Shown in pieces: positions 1-6,693 of a stretch of 47,058 nt of DNA; position 1 is the first letter of the stretch, and every line of letters starts with the position of its first letter. The DNA comes from DATFWC01 sp045801465 (GTDB lineage Bacteria; Pseudomonadota; Alphaproteobacteria; Rhizobiales; Xanthobacteraceae), in assembly GCA_045801465.1 (NCBI GenBank), contig JBJMSU010000019.1, positions 1 through 47,058 of the forward strand. Reading direction: 5' to 3'. Made by a program: the position numbers and the translations under genes. Under the pieces are notes generated by a model. The model did no database searches. It was not told where the DNA came from and worked only from the letters and a program-made list of their open reading frames with translations.

Positions 1-19
1 CCCGGCGCGGGGCGGCACG

Positions 20-592
20 TCAGAACCGCGGAATCCACGAATCGTCGCGGCTGAACTGTTTCTTCGGACCGAGCCGGAACAGGTGGCCGTGGAGGTCGCG
101 GTTGACCAGATCCTTGGGTGGATTGCCGCGGAACTGCAGCTTGAAGCTCGGCGAACGTCCGTCCACGTCGATATCGTGGAAATAAACCGTGAAGAACTCC
201 TTGCCTGCGGCGGCGATGCCTGCATACGCGGAGGTGCGCCCCTCGGCCGCAAATCCGTCGATATCCACGGCGTAGTAGGGATCGGGAAACTCCTTGGCCA
301 CGACGCCTCCGCCTTCCACTCCGATTGTCCCGCCGGTGACACCGGTCGGCGCGGAAGGATCGGCATTGGCTTCGAGCACCTGGATTTGCAACATGTTGTT
401 CCAAACTCCACCGAGGTCCCCTTCCTCCCAGTAGTATCGACACATCAATTTGTGATTCACATCAGCCACGATGAAATAGATTTTGACCTGGGATCGGGTA
501 GTCGAGATGGTCGCCGTCGGTTCCTCCAGAACGAGCTTGGCGCGCAACTGCGTGAAGCGTTTGCCGATCGGGTGAACTTTTCGCGGTGCCAT
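20..592 (-). CDS. hypothetical protein, 190 aa
   Basis: I do not recognise this protein. It starts at an ATG preceded by a GGGGAG-type ribosome binding site and runs 190 codons. The N-terminus is basic (MAPRKVHPIGKRF). There is no signal peptide or membrane segment. The middle is rich in Gly, Val and aromatic residues and looks like a beta-rich globular fold (YFIVADVNHK, YYWEEGD, FFTVYFHDIDVDGR). The C-terminus ends in a basic aromatic stretch. Base composition is less GC-rich than the housekeeping genes further right. It lies at the edge of an eroded patch with gene debris and another orphan gene, so recent acquisition is plausible. No function is proposed. Confidence 0.6.
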   Translation of the reverse strand: MAPRKVHPIGKRFTQLRAKLVLEEPTATISTTRSQVKIYFIVADVNHKLMCRYYWEEGDLGGVWNNMLQIQVLEANADPSAPTGVTGGTIGVEGGGVVAKEFPDPYYAVDIDGFAAEGRTSAYAGIAAAGKEFFTVYFHDIDVDGRSPSFKLQFRGNPPKDLVNRDLHGHLFRLGPKKQFSRDDSWIPRF

Positions 593-744
593 AACGCTCC
601 CCGATTGTGGTCATTGCTGGGTTCGTCGCGATAGCTGGCCGTTTGGTTCACACCCGCCGGACCTTCCCTCGCTCAGGAGCGCGTGCACAGCGCGCCCGGC
701 GGCCGGCTCTAGCAGTCGAAAACGTCAACCCGCTCCCCGCGCTG

Positions 745-854
745 CTCGACGCCATGCAGCAGACCATCGGCGCCGTGGCGCGGCGCACGCTGCGCGGCGT
801 GCGATCAACGACCTGCTGGCCACCATCGAAGGGCGCGAGCGCAAGGCCAGCTAA
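745..854 (+). pseudogene. 3' remnant of a frameshifted gene
   Basis: Two coding-like pieces in different frames abut. LDAMQQTIGAVARRTLRG reads in one frame from 745. AINDLLATIEGRERKAS then reads in another frame from about 801 to a TAA at 852-854. A strong rho-independent terminator follows 21 bases later, which is what the 3' end of a real transcription unit would look like. I infer a decayed gene whose upstream part is gone. The family is not recognised. Confidence 0.3.
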
Positions 855-874
855 GCGCAGTAAGGGACCAAGCA

Positions 875-901
875 GGGCCGCCGGCGTTGGGCGGCCCTTT
901 T
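875..901 (+). terminator. rho-independent terminator
   Basis: A perfect 8-bp GC stem (GGGCCGCC at 875-882 with GGCGGCCC at 890-897) has a 7-base loop and is followed directly by TTTT. It fits termination on the plus strand downstream of the gene remnant ending at 854. Confidence 0.75.
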
Positions 902-1325
902 GCTTGGTCAGTTTGCTGGCGGCTTTTCGTCTTGGTCCGTTACATAGTCTTTGGTGATGGGCTCATAATATTCCAGCTCATGATGGGCACCAAAGCCTTC
1001 GCTAGAACTTTGGCATCCGGCATCGACCGCTCTTCATCGCAGGCGACTGGGCACAGGCTCCCGCGACGGGTTCGCGCTCGGAATCGTGGGCTGCGGTGTA
1101 GGGCACAATGGGGTCAGAGTGGATTCAGTTGTTGTCGCTCTGCTTGGCTTGGCGGACGGCACTTCGCGAGCGGCACGCTTGCTGCAGCGGGGACCGCGTG
1201 AGGGCAGGCTTGCAAGCGGTCGCACCCGATCTATCGTTGCGGACGATCCGGAGGTGCACCCACAACCCCCATGCTGCTTGCCGTCGCGCCGGCTGCGCCC
1301 GCAGCGCCGTTGCTTTTCACAAGTG

Positions 1326-1403
1326 CGTAGGGCGCAATAGCGCAGCGTATTGCGCCTGATCATTCGCACAACGGCGGAATACGCTTCGCTATTCCGCCCT
1401 ACG
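1326..1403. repeat. dispersed double-hairpin repeat, copy 1
   Basis: Two adjacent hairpins are enclosed by an outer inverted repeat, CGTAGGGCG at 1326-1334 and CGCCCTACG at the right end. The left hairpin pairs GGCGCAATA with TATTGCGCC. The right one pairs GGCGGAATA with TATTCCGCC around a CGCTTCGC loop. The CGCTTCGCT loop and terminal CTAC are shared with copies elsewhere in the window. Confidence 0.7.
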
Positions 1404-1412
1404 CTCCTGGTC

Positions 1413-1484
1413 GAGCGATTCTCGGAAGCCGGCAGCCTTGCGGTGTTCTTCGCCTTGTTGGTGCTCGTGATCGTCGCGGCGTAG
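1413..1484 (+). pseudogene. membrane-protein C-terminal remnant
   Basis: A short frame ending in a TAG at 1482-1484 reads ERFSEAGSLAVFFALLVLVIVAA, a typical final transmembrane helix. The frame upstream runs straight into the double-hairpin repeat at 1326-1403, so the rest of the gene is missing. The repeat may have inserted into or replaced it. The family cannot be told from one helix. Confidence 0.25.
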
Positions 1485-1560
1485 AACATCGCCGTAAGGC
1501 TGACCCGGGCGGCCCGCATACGTCAGCGACAAATCATCTTGAATTGGCCAGCGCAGGTCG

Positions 1561-1580
1561 GAGCGGCAATCTTGCCGCTC
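1561..1580. other. short perfect hairpin
   Basis: GAGCGGCAA (1561-1569) and TTGCCGCTC (1572-1580) form a perfect 9-bp stem with a 2-base gap. There is no T-run on either side. It abuts the 3' end of the dead Bug gene fragment and could be part of its old terminator. Confidence 0.4.
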
Positions 1581-1670
1581 CGCTATTCGCTCGCCTTGAC
1601 GCCGGCGTGCTTGATACTTCGCCCATTTGGCGACGTCGGACTCGATGATCGCGCCAGACTCGGCGGGTCC
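1580..1670 (-). pseudogene. C-terminal fragment of a Bug/TctC solute-binding protein
   Basis: Positions 1580-1667 are closely similar to 2631-2720, the 3' end of the intact Bug gene, with a net two-base deletion near 1614. On the minus strand the fragment reads GPAESGAIIESDVAKWAK, then a frameshift, then IKHAGVKASE and a TAG stop. The intact neighbour has SPAELGAIIRSDIAKWAK and IKDAGIKASE at the same place. Everything upstream of this tail is missing and is replaced by an unrelated gene starting 10 bases away. It is a dead paralogue from a tandem duplication. Confidence 0.85.
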
Positions 1671-1679
1671 GGCCTCGCG

Positions 1680-2369
1680 CTAGCCCGGCCTTGTCACAGC
1701 ATCGAATATGCCGTCGCCGTTGCGATCTTCCAGGCGGAACCTGACGCGGCGGTTGGCTTTGCCGGGCAAGTTCATGACCGTGTTTCCAGGTGGTGGGGGA
1801 ATCTGAAACAGCGTTACCGCCGCACCGTCATTGATGGTTGCGTACGCCTCGAATGCGGGAAACTGGTCAATCAGCCCGTCGATCTCAAGGCTGCGCTTGA
1901 ACAAGTTCACGGTTATTCTGCCCTCGAAATCTATGTCTCCAAACGCCCGCGAGCTCGGAGAGCACGGATTATTCGCGCAACATTGCATCCACACCTCGAA
2001 CGGCCCGCTGGGGCTGCATACGCGACTTGGCAGCAGTGCGAAACCCATCCGCGATGTCGTGCCTTTCTCGTGGCATTCCACGTCGCCATCGTCACAGTCG
2101 CACTCGGTCGTGTAATCGCAGTTGTGCCACTGAGTCAGTGTCGGGGGAAACCTGCCAAATTCGAGTCGAAACTCTGAATGCATCCGGGATTTCGCATGAA
2201 TATCGGGACTAAACCCTCGTTGATCAGTGTGAAAGCAATCGGACCATGGCATAGGTCCAGGAATCATCGTAAGCCCAGAATGATCGGGCACGGGCTTGCT
2301 GTACTTAGGGACATCTCGAGGGATGAAAGCATTCATCCAAAACTTAATGGACCTGATATCCACGGGCAT
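1680..2369 (-). CDS. hypothetical protein, about 229 aa
   Basis: I chose the ATG at 2369 (MPVDIRSIKF) because a GGGAGG ribosome binding site precedes it; an in-frame ATG at 2420 lies further upstream. There is no signal peptide. The N-terminal part (FWMNAFIPRDVP, then CFHTDQRGFSPD) resembles the start of DUF3238-type proteins, but this is only a visual impression. The centre has a cysteine/acidic cluster, CDYTTECDCDDGDVEC. The C-terminus ends DRNGDGIFDAVTRPG, a Ca-binding-like DxNxDG motif. Composition is less GC-rich than the flanks. It sits exactly where the body of a Bug paralogue should be, so it was probably brought in by recombination. Function unknown. Confidence 0.6.
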   Translation of the reverse strand: MPVDIRSIKFWMNAFIPRDVPKYSKPVPDHSGLTMIPGPMPWSDCFHTDQRGFSPDIHAKSRMHSEFRLEFGRFPPTLTQWHNCDYTTECDCDDGDVECHEKGTTSRMGFALLPSRVCSPSGPFEVWMQCCANNPCSPSSRAFGDIDFEGRITVNLFKRSLEIDGLIDQFPAFEAYATINDGAAVTLFQIPPPPGNTVMNLPGKANRRVRFRLEDRNGDGIFDAVTRPG

Positions 2370-2633
2370 GTAGCGCCTCCCGATCTGGCGAGGTTCTCGG
2401 ACGCGTTGAGCGCGGGGCAAACGGGTGTTGTTGCAGCCGTAAGTATAGCGCGGGTTAAGCGTCGCTCAATCCCAATCCCATGCGGCGCCGTCCAGCTCAG
2501 AAGCTGCTGCCGGCGAGACAGTCGCGGAAGCTCAGAGCCCTCCGCCCCGGGCGAGGCCAAAGCGTCGACCTCCAGCGCTCGAGCCTACTGACCGCCGGCT
2601 TCCACCTCGTTCTGCGTCGGCCACTCGCCTCCG

Positions 2634-3605
2634 CTACTCGCTCGCCTTGATGCCGGCGTCCTTGATCACCTTCGCCCATTTGGCGATGTCGGACCTGATG
2701 ATGGCGCCGAGCTCGGCGGGGGAATTGCCGACCGGATCGAGGCCGAGCTGGGCAAGCTTCGCGCGCATGTCGGGATCCTTGAGCACGTTCAGCGTCTCCC
2801 GATGCACCTTGGCGACGATCGGCTCGGGCGTGCCGGCCGGCGCCACCAGCGCGAACCACGAGGTCGCTTCGAAGCCGGGAAAGCCGGACTCGGCGAGCGT
2901 CGGCAGCTCCGGGATATTGGGGGAACGTTCGAGCGAGGTGACGGCCAGCCCGCGCAGCTTGCCTTCGCGCACGATCGGCAGCATCGACCCGGAATTCTGC
3001 CAGGCAATATCCACGCGCCCACCGATCACGTCGGTGAACACCGCGCCGCGGTACGGCACGTGGATGATGTCGATGCCGGCGAGCATCTTCAACAGCTCGC
3101 CGCCGATATGCTGCGGCGTGCCGACTCCCGGCGTGGCGTACGAGAGCCTCCCCGGCCGCGCCTTCGCCATGACCAGCAGGTCCTGGATGGTCTTGGCCGG
3201 CAGGTCATTGTTCACCGCGATGATGCTCGGCATTCTGAGCACCAGCGAGATCGCGGCAAAGTCGGCGACCGAATCGTAGCCGGACCTGCTTTGCAGGCTC
3301 GGGTTGATGGTGAGCGCGCCGTTCGCGCCCCACATCAGCGTCGTGCCGTCGGGAGCTGACCTCGCCACGCGGTCGGCCGCGACCCCGCCGCCGCTGCCGG
3401 GAATGTTCTCCACCGTCACCGGCACGTTCCACGCCTCGTTGAATTTCTGCGCGAAGATACGGGCGGTGATGTCGGTGGCGCTGCCGGGCGTGAAGCCGAC
3501 GACGATGCGGACCGGTTTGTCCGGATAGGTCGCCTGCGCAAGCGCACTGCCGACCGGCAGCAGCAGCGCGAGCGCAGCCATGACCCAGCGGCTCGCCCTC
3601 ATCAT
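2634..3605 (-). CDS. Bug/TctC family tripartite tricarboxylate transporter substrate-binding protein
   Basis: Full-length (323 aa) periplasmic solute-binding protein of the TctC/Bug family, which captures carboxylates or similar small organic anions. An N-terminal signal peptide (about residues 1-24) ends in a SALAQ cleavage site. The mature start YPDKPVRIVVGFTPGSATDITARIFA is the usual Bug N-terminus. Other family hallmarks are PDGTTLMWG, SYATPGVGTPQHIGGELL and HVPYRG, the last in the ligand-closing loop. The C-terminal helix ends AKWAKVIKDAGIKASE. No TctA/TctB membrane genes are nearby, as is common for orphan Bug genes. A dead copy of its 3' end lies 1 kb downstream. The ligand cannot be inferred. 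Confidence 0.93.
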   Translation of the reverse strand: MMRASRWVMAALALLLPVGSALAQATYPDKPVRIVVGFTPGSATDITARIFAQKFNEAWNVPVTVENIPGSGGGVAADRVARSAPDGTTLMWGANGALTINPSLQSRSGYDSVADFAAISLVLRMPSIIAVNNDLPAKTIQDLLVMAKARPGRLSYATPGVGTPQHIGGELLKMLAGIDIIHVPYRGAVFTDVIGGRVDIAWQNSGSMLPIVREGKLRGLAVTSLERSPNIPELPTLAESGFPGFEATSWFALVAPAGTPEPIVAKVHRETLNVLKDPDMRAKLAQLGLDPVGNSPAELGAIIRSDIAKWAKVIKDAGIKASE

Positions 3606-3787
3606 AGCTCTCCCCTCGCCTATTGGATCGACCGAGACTTCGCCATCCTCACGCGCGCCGCAGAGAAGGTTACACGAGGTGACGGGACGGCCTAAAGGCC
3701 TAATCGGTTCGGAGCGCAGTCCAGCGGCTACAGACAGGGCGCGCGGCGGCTGCTATCTGTGCCGGGACGGCTTTTTCCGGAGGTGAA

Positions 3788-4024
3788 ATGTCCGACTGCC
3801 TGCATTGCGACATCAACGAGCTCGTGCGCGAACGCATCGAGCGCGGCGATGCCGACCTCGCCGAGCTGACCTCGATGATCGTCGAATCTCTCGCCGAACT
3901 GATCCTGCTTGCGCCCGAGAACGAGCAGGCCAAAATCATGGCCGACGCGCTGGCCCATTTCGGACACATGTTCCTGGAGAAAAGCGGCACGCTGGAGGCC
4001 GATTCCTCGCGCGCGGCGCATTGA
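3788..4024 (+). CDS. small conserved-type hypothetical protein with CxxC
   Basis: A 78-aa soluble protein starting MSDCLHCDINELV. A GGAGG-type ribosome binding site lies a few bases before the ATG. Residues 4-7 form CLHC, and the rest is predicted to be helical and acidic (ERGDADLAELTSMIVESLAELILLAPENEQAKIMADALAHFGHMFLEK). It is divergent from the Bug gene and is followed 9 bases after its stop by a UUCG-capped hairpin, which supports a real monocistronic unit. The single CxxC could be a metal or thiol site. I do not recognise the family. Confidence 0.7.
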   Translation: MSDCLHCDINELVRERIERGDADLAELTSMIVESLAELILLAPENEQAKIMADALAHFGHMFLEKSGTLEADSSRAAH

Positions 4025-4032
4025 GCCGAAAT

Positions 4033-4058
4033 TCGGCCACAGCTTCGGCTGTGGCCGA
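4033..4058 (+). terminator. UUCG-tetraloop hairpin after the 78-aa gene
   Basis: An 11-bp perfect stem (TCGGCCACAGC at 4033-4043 with GCTGTGGCCGA at 4048-4058) is capped by TTCG. It lies just after the stop at 4024. No T-run follows, so it may act as a 3' stabiliser rather than a classical terminator. Confidence 0.55.
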
Positions 4059-4190
4059 CAAATCCTCCCCGTCCCGTTCACGTTGTATTCAGCCGTCACG
4101 GTGCTCTTGTCCTTTTCGCCGCTTTCCGTCAGGAATCCGGCTCGCGAAGGAACGGGGGCAGGTCGCGACATTCAAAGCTCGAGGAGGATC

Positions 4191-4724
4191 ATGTCTATGA
4201 AGCTTGCAGTCTCAGCGGTTCTTGCCCTCGGCGTCGGTCTTGCCGCCGCGACCACCCAAGCCGCCGCCATCCCGGCAGGCGGCCTGCAGGCCGCGCTTGC
4301 CGCGCACGACGACATCCAATTGGCGCAGGCAGATGCAGCGCGCCCGAGAGGGCCGGCCGTCCGGGGTCCGGCCGTGAGGGGTCCGGCCGTGAGGGGCCCG
4401 GCCGTGAGGGGCCCCGTGGGTGGTGGGCCGGTTTACAGAGGCGCCCCGGTTTACAGAGGCGGCCCCGGCTACGTGGGACGGCCCGGCTTCGTCGGACGGC
4501 CGGGCTACGTTGGAGGGCCCGGCTTCTATCGCGGCGCGTATGTCCGCGGATACCGGCCGTGGTACCGCCGGCCCTATTTCGGCACGATCGTCGGCGGCAT
4601 TGCTCTCGGCACGATCATCACCGCCGCGGCTATCGGCGTCCCGCCTGCCGCGCCGGCACCCGATCTGTGCTGGTATTGGGCCGACCCCGACCAGACCACC
4701 GGCTACTGGGACTACTGCCAGTAA
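4191..4724 (+). CDS. secreted Gly/Pro/Arg-rich protein with PAVRG repeats
   Basis: A 177-aa protein. The start MSMKLAVSAVL is chosen because GAGGAGG sits 4-10 bases upstream and a clean signal peptide follows (cleavage near TTQAAA). After a short spacer come four tandem GPAVR-type pentapeptides, then Gly/Tyr/Arg-rich repeats (GPVYRG, GRPGFVG, GRPGYVG), a glycine-rich hydrophobic segment (TIVGGIALGTIITAAAIG) and a C-terminal module DLCWYWADPDQTTGYWDYC. Small exported proteins ending in a similar two-cysteine Trp/Tyr module are common in Rhizobiales, with no known function. The hydrophobic segment may anchor it. A strong hairpin follows the gene. Confidence 0.85.
   Translation: MSMKLAVSAVLALGVGLAAATTQAAAIPAGGLQAALAAHDDIQLAQADAARPRGPAVRGPAVRGPAVRGPAVRGPVGGGPVYRGAPVYRGGPGYVGRPGFVGRPGYVGGPGFYRGAYVRGYRPWYRRPYFGTIVGGIALGTIITAAAIGVPPAAPAPDLCWYWADPDQTTGYWDYCQ
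4350..4409 (+). repeat. 15-bp tandem repeat, four units
   Basis: Four consecutive 15-base units (4350-4364, 4365-4379, 4380-4394, 4395-4409), differing at only a few positions, encode the PAVRG repeats of the secreted protein. The near identity of units 2-4 indicates recent slippage, so copy number probably varies between strains. Confidence 0.85.
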
Positions 4725-4762
4725 GGCGAACCCGTCGAGGTTGGTCGTGAGGTTGATCGTTG

Positions 4763-4802
4763 GGCCGCGTGCTGCTCACGCAGCACGCGGCCGAAAACTT
4801 TT
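4763..4802 (+). terminator. strong hairpin terminator
   Basis: A perfect 12-bp stem (GGCCGCGTGCTG at 4763-4774 with CAGCACGCGGCC at 4781-4792) has a 6-base loop and is followed by GAAAACTTTT. It lies 38 bases after the stop of the secreted PAVRG protein. Confidence 0.65.
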
Positions 4803-4858
4803 GCGGCGAACGTTCGCGCGCCCCGCACTTTCCAAGGCCGAATGATGTTTTCCCCGTC

Positions 4859-4891
4859 TGTCGACCTGTGACGGATGTCGACCTGTGACGG
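4859..4891 (+). repeat. short direct repeat
   Basis: TGTCGACCTGTGACGG occurs twice (4859-4874 and 4876-4891), separated by one base. It lies in the leader upstream of the anchored repeat protein. It may be a slippage product or a tandem binding site. Confidence 0.6.
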
Positions 4892-5084
4892 CGAGCGGCG
4901 GCGGGCGCATCCGTGATCCCGACACCGTGTCCCCGGCGCCTCTGGCGAAATTGACGTGATTCGCATACGGCTGGACGCCTGCCTGCTGCAGCGCGGCAAA
5001 GGAACCGCCGAGAATGGCCGGACGTTAGCCCGAGAGGATAATGGGGCGTGGAATCGACGGAAAGCTAACTCCGAGGAGGCCAAG

Positions 5085-6605
5085 ATGCCTTCCGAATATG
5101 ATTTTCTTTTGCCGTATTCCCGCGGTCTTCGCCGCACCGGCAGGCTGATACTGGTCGGCGCGGCATTCGTTGCCGGGGTGGCGAGCACCGCTTTGATTGT
5201 TGCCCTTCCGTTGCGTCACGTCAGCAACGAGAAAGTTACCGCCTCTTCCGCGCAAACCGAGAAGGCCAATTCGGCCGACCGCGGTGAAAAGATAGCCACC
5301 ACGCCGACGAAGAATGCGGCTCCGCCCGCACAGCCCCAGCAACAGCCCTCGCCTCAGCCTCGCGTCGCTGGCTCCGAAAAGCCGGTTGACCGGACCGCCG
5401 GATCGACCGGTACGTGGACCGAGACACAAGCCGCAGCTGCCAGCAACGTATCGCCTGATCGACCGCGCGAGACGAGCGGTGTTGCCGCACCGGCCGCGAA
5501 ACCCCCACAAGCCACGGCTTCGCCACCGCCGGCGCCCGCCCCGCAAGCTGCGCCAAACCCGGCACCGGCAACGAGCACCCCGGCGGAGGTCGTGACGAAT
5601 AATCCAAGCTCGATGCCAAATAATGAGCAGCCTGCCGTCAACAATGGCGAAGCGGCGATCGCTGACAGCGCCGCCGTGAGCGACGAACGCCCAGCGGCAA
5701 GAGCGAGCGAGACCCGAACGACCAGCAACAAGCGCAAGCCGAGCGGCACGTCCGTGACCGGCGAACAGGCGGCGATGATCAGCGGCACGTCGTCAGCGGA
5801 AACGCGTGAAAAGCCGGTCTCAAGGACCAGCGAGAGGCGACGCAGCAAGGACAAGCCCGCGGCGCCGACGGGCGATCCTGCTGCGGGCGAACGCGCCGCA
5901 GCGCTCAGCAGCGGAACGCCGTCAGTAGAGACGCGTGAGCGGCGGACGGCAACAACAGGCGAGAGCCAGGCAGTTCAGGCAACCAGGAACAGGGAAAAAC
6001 CCACGCCGCCGAGCAGCAACCAGGCTACGAACGACAGATCCGCAGCGGTGAGCAGCGGAACGCCGTCAGCGGAGACGCGTGAGCGGCCGGCGGCAAGCAG
6101 CGATCGACACGCTTCGCGCAGCAAGGACAAACCGGGCAACGATGCCAGCTCGATCACCAGCAGCGCAGTGCCGGCAGATGCCACCTCGACCAACAGCAGC
6201 ACAGTGCCGGCAGCGGAAACCAGCGAGCAATCGCAGCCCCGAAGCGAGAAACAGGCAAGCCGCGAGAAAACCGCACCCACCAGCGAACGAAGCTCTTCGC
6301 GGCGCAGCGAGAGAGCTGCGACGCGGGAGCGCCGCCGTGCTCGTCAGGAGCGAGATTATGCAACGCGGCGCCAGGAGCCGCGACAGGAGCGAGGCCAGGC
6401 GCAGGAACGCAGGCTCGCGCGCACACGCGACGATCAGGAGAGCGGCCGCGAGTTCGTCGACGATCGCGGCGTCCGACATATCATTCTGCCGCGACGCTCG
6501 AGCCAGCGGTACGACGGCACGATGGCATTCGACGAACCCGCACGGCCGCGACGATTCTTCCTGTTTCCGCCGTGGGGATCGAGTCGTGACGATGATGACG
6601 ACTGA
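5085..6605 (+). CDS. membrane-anchored, disordered repeat protein
   Basis: A 506-aa protein; the ATG at 5085 follows GAGGAGG by five bases. Residues about 20-43 (LILVGAAFVAGVASTALIVALPL) form one N-terminal membrane segment, so the rest is probably periplasmic. About 300 residues rich in Ala, Ser, Thr, Pro and Glu follow, predicted disordered. They include imperfect repeats around SSGTPSAETRERP, whose DNA copies start near 5781, 5910 and 6054 (spacing 129 and 144 bases). A strongly charged Arg/Glu segment comes next (RRARQERDYATRRQEPRQER). A compact tail (REFVDDRGVRHIILPRR ... RRFFLFPPWG, ending in five Asp) may be a small folded module. The family is not recognised. A wall- or envelope-spanning linker is conceivable, but this is only a guess from composition. 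Confidence 0.8.
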   Translation: MPSEYDFLLPYSRGLRRTGRLILVGAAFVAGVASTALIVALPLRHVSNEKVTASSAQTEKANSADRGEKIATTPTKNAAPPAQPQQQPSPQPRVAGSEKPVDRTAGSTGTWTETQAAAASNVSPDRPRETSGVAAPAAKPPQATASPPPAPAPQAAPNPAPATSTPAEVVTNNPSSMPNNEQPAVNNGEAAIADSAAVSDERPAARASETRTTSNKRKPSGTSVTGEQAAMISGTSSAETREKPVSRTSERRRSKDKPAAPTGDPAAGERAAALSSGTPSVETRERRTATTGESQAVQATRNREKPTPPSSNQATNDRSAAVSSGTPSAETRERPAASSDRHASRSKDKPGNDASSITSSAVPADATSTNSSTVPAAETSEQSQPRSEKQASREKTAPTSERSSSRRSERAATRERRRARQERDYATRRQEPRQERGQAQERRLARTRDDQESGREFVDDRGVRHIILPRRSSQRYDGTMAFDEPARPRRFFLFPPWGSSRDDDDD

Positions 6606-6616
6606 CTTTTTTGTTG

Positions 6617-6689
6617 GAGCATGATCTTGTCCGAAAACCGGGATCCAGCCCGGATCAAGTCCGGGCCAGGCCTTTTCGGGATCATGCTC
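6617..6689. repeat. GAGCATGATC-type palindromic repeat
   Basis: Outer arms GAGCATGATC (6617-6626) and GATCATGCTC (6680-6689) and inner arms CCGAAAA (6631-6637) and TTTTCGG (6673-6679) enclose a further GC-rich pairing. Short palindromes with this core are widespread between genes in Bradyrhizobium and relatives. Here it lies between convergent genes ending at 6605 and 6694. Confidence 0.8.
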
Positions 6690-6693
6690 AGCT

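Larger units (their letters stand above)
593..1579. other. gene-poor, eroded stretch
   Basis: No intact gene is convincing here. Long open frames exist on both strands, but their translations are Arg/Ser/Pro-rich shadow-type sequences. The stretch holds two short coding-like remnants (near 745-854 and 1413-1484), a strong terminator hairpin, one copy of a dispersed double-hairpin repeat and a small perfect hairpin. It reads as debris between two orphan genes. Confidence 0.55.
4725..5084 (+). other. intergenic stretch between two exported-protein genes
   Basis: About 360 bases without a convincing gene. It holds a strong hairpin at 4763-4792, a short direct repeat at 4859-4891, and the ribosome binding site GAGGAGG at 5073-5079 for the next gene. 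An upstream in-frame start at 4956 exists but lacks a binding site, and the added residues look like untranslated leader. Confidence 0.5.

Noticed and set aside
83..634. Plus-strand frame opposite the first hypothetical gene
   Set aside because: It mirrors the minus-strand gene, has no ribosome binding site, and the translation lacks coherent secondary structure.
1034..1519. Minus-strand 161-codon frame in the gene-poor stretch
   Set aside because: The product is Arg/Ser/Thr/Pro-rich without structure, spans a palindromic repeat and has no binding site.
4350..4409. Possible CRISPR-like array
   Set aside because: Units are adjacent with no spacers and are in frame in a secreted protein.
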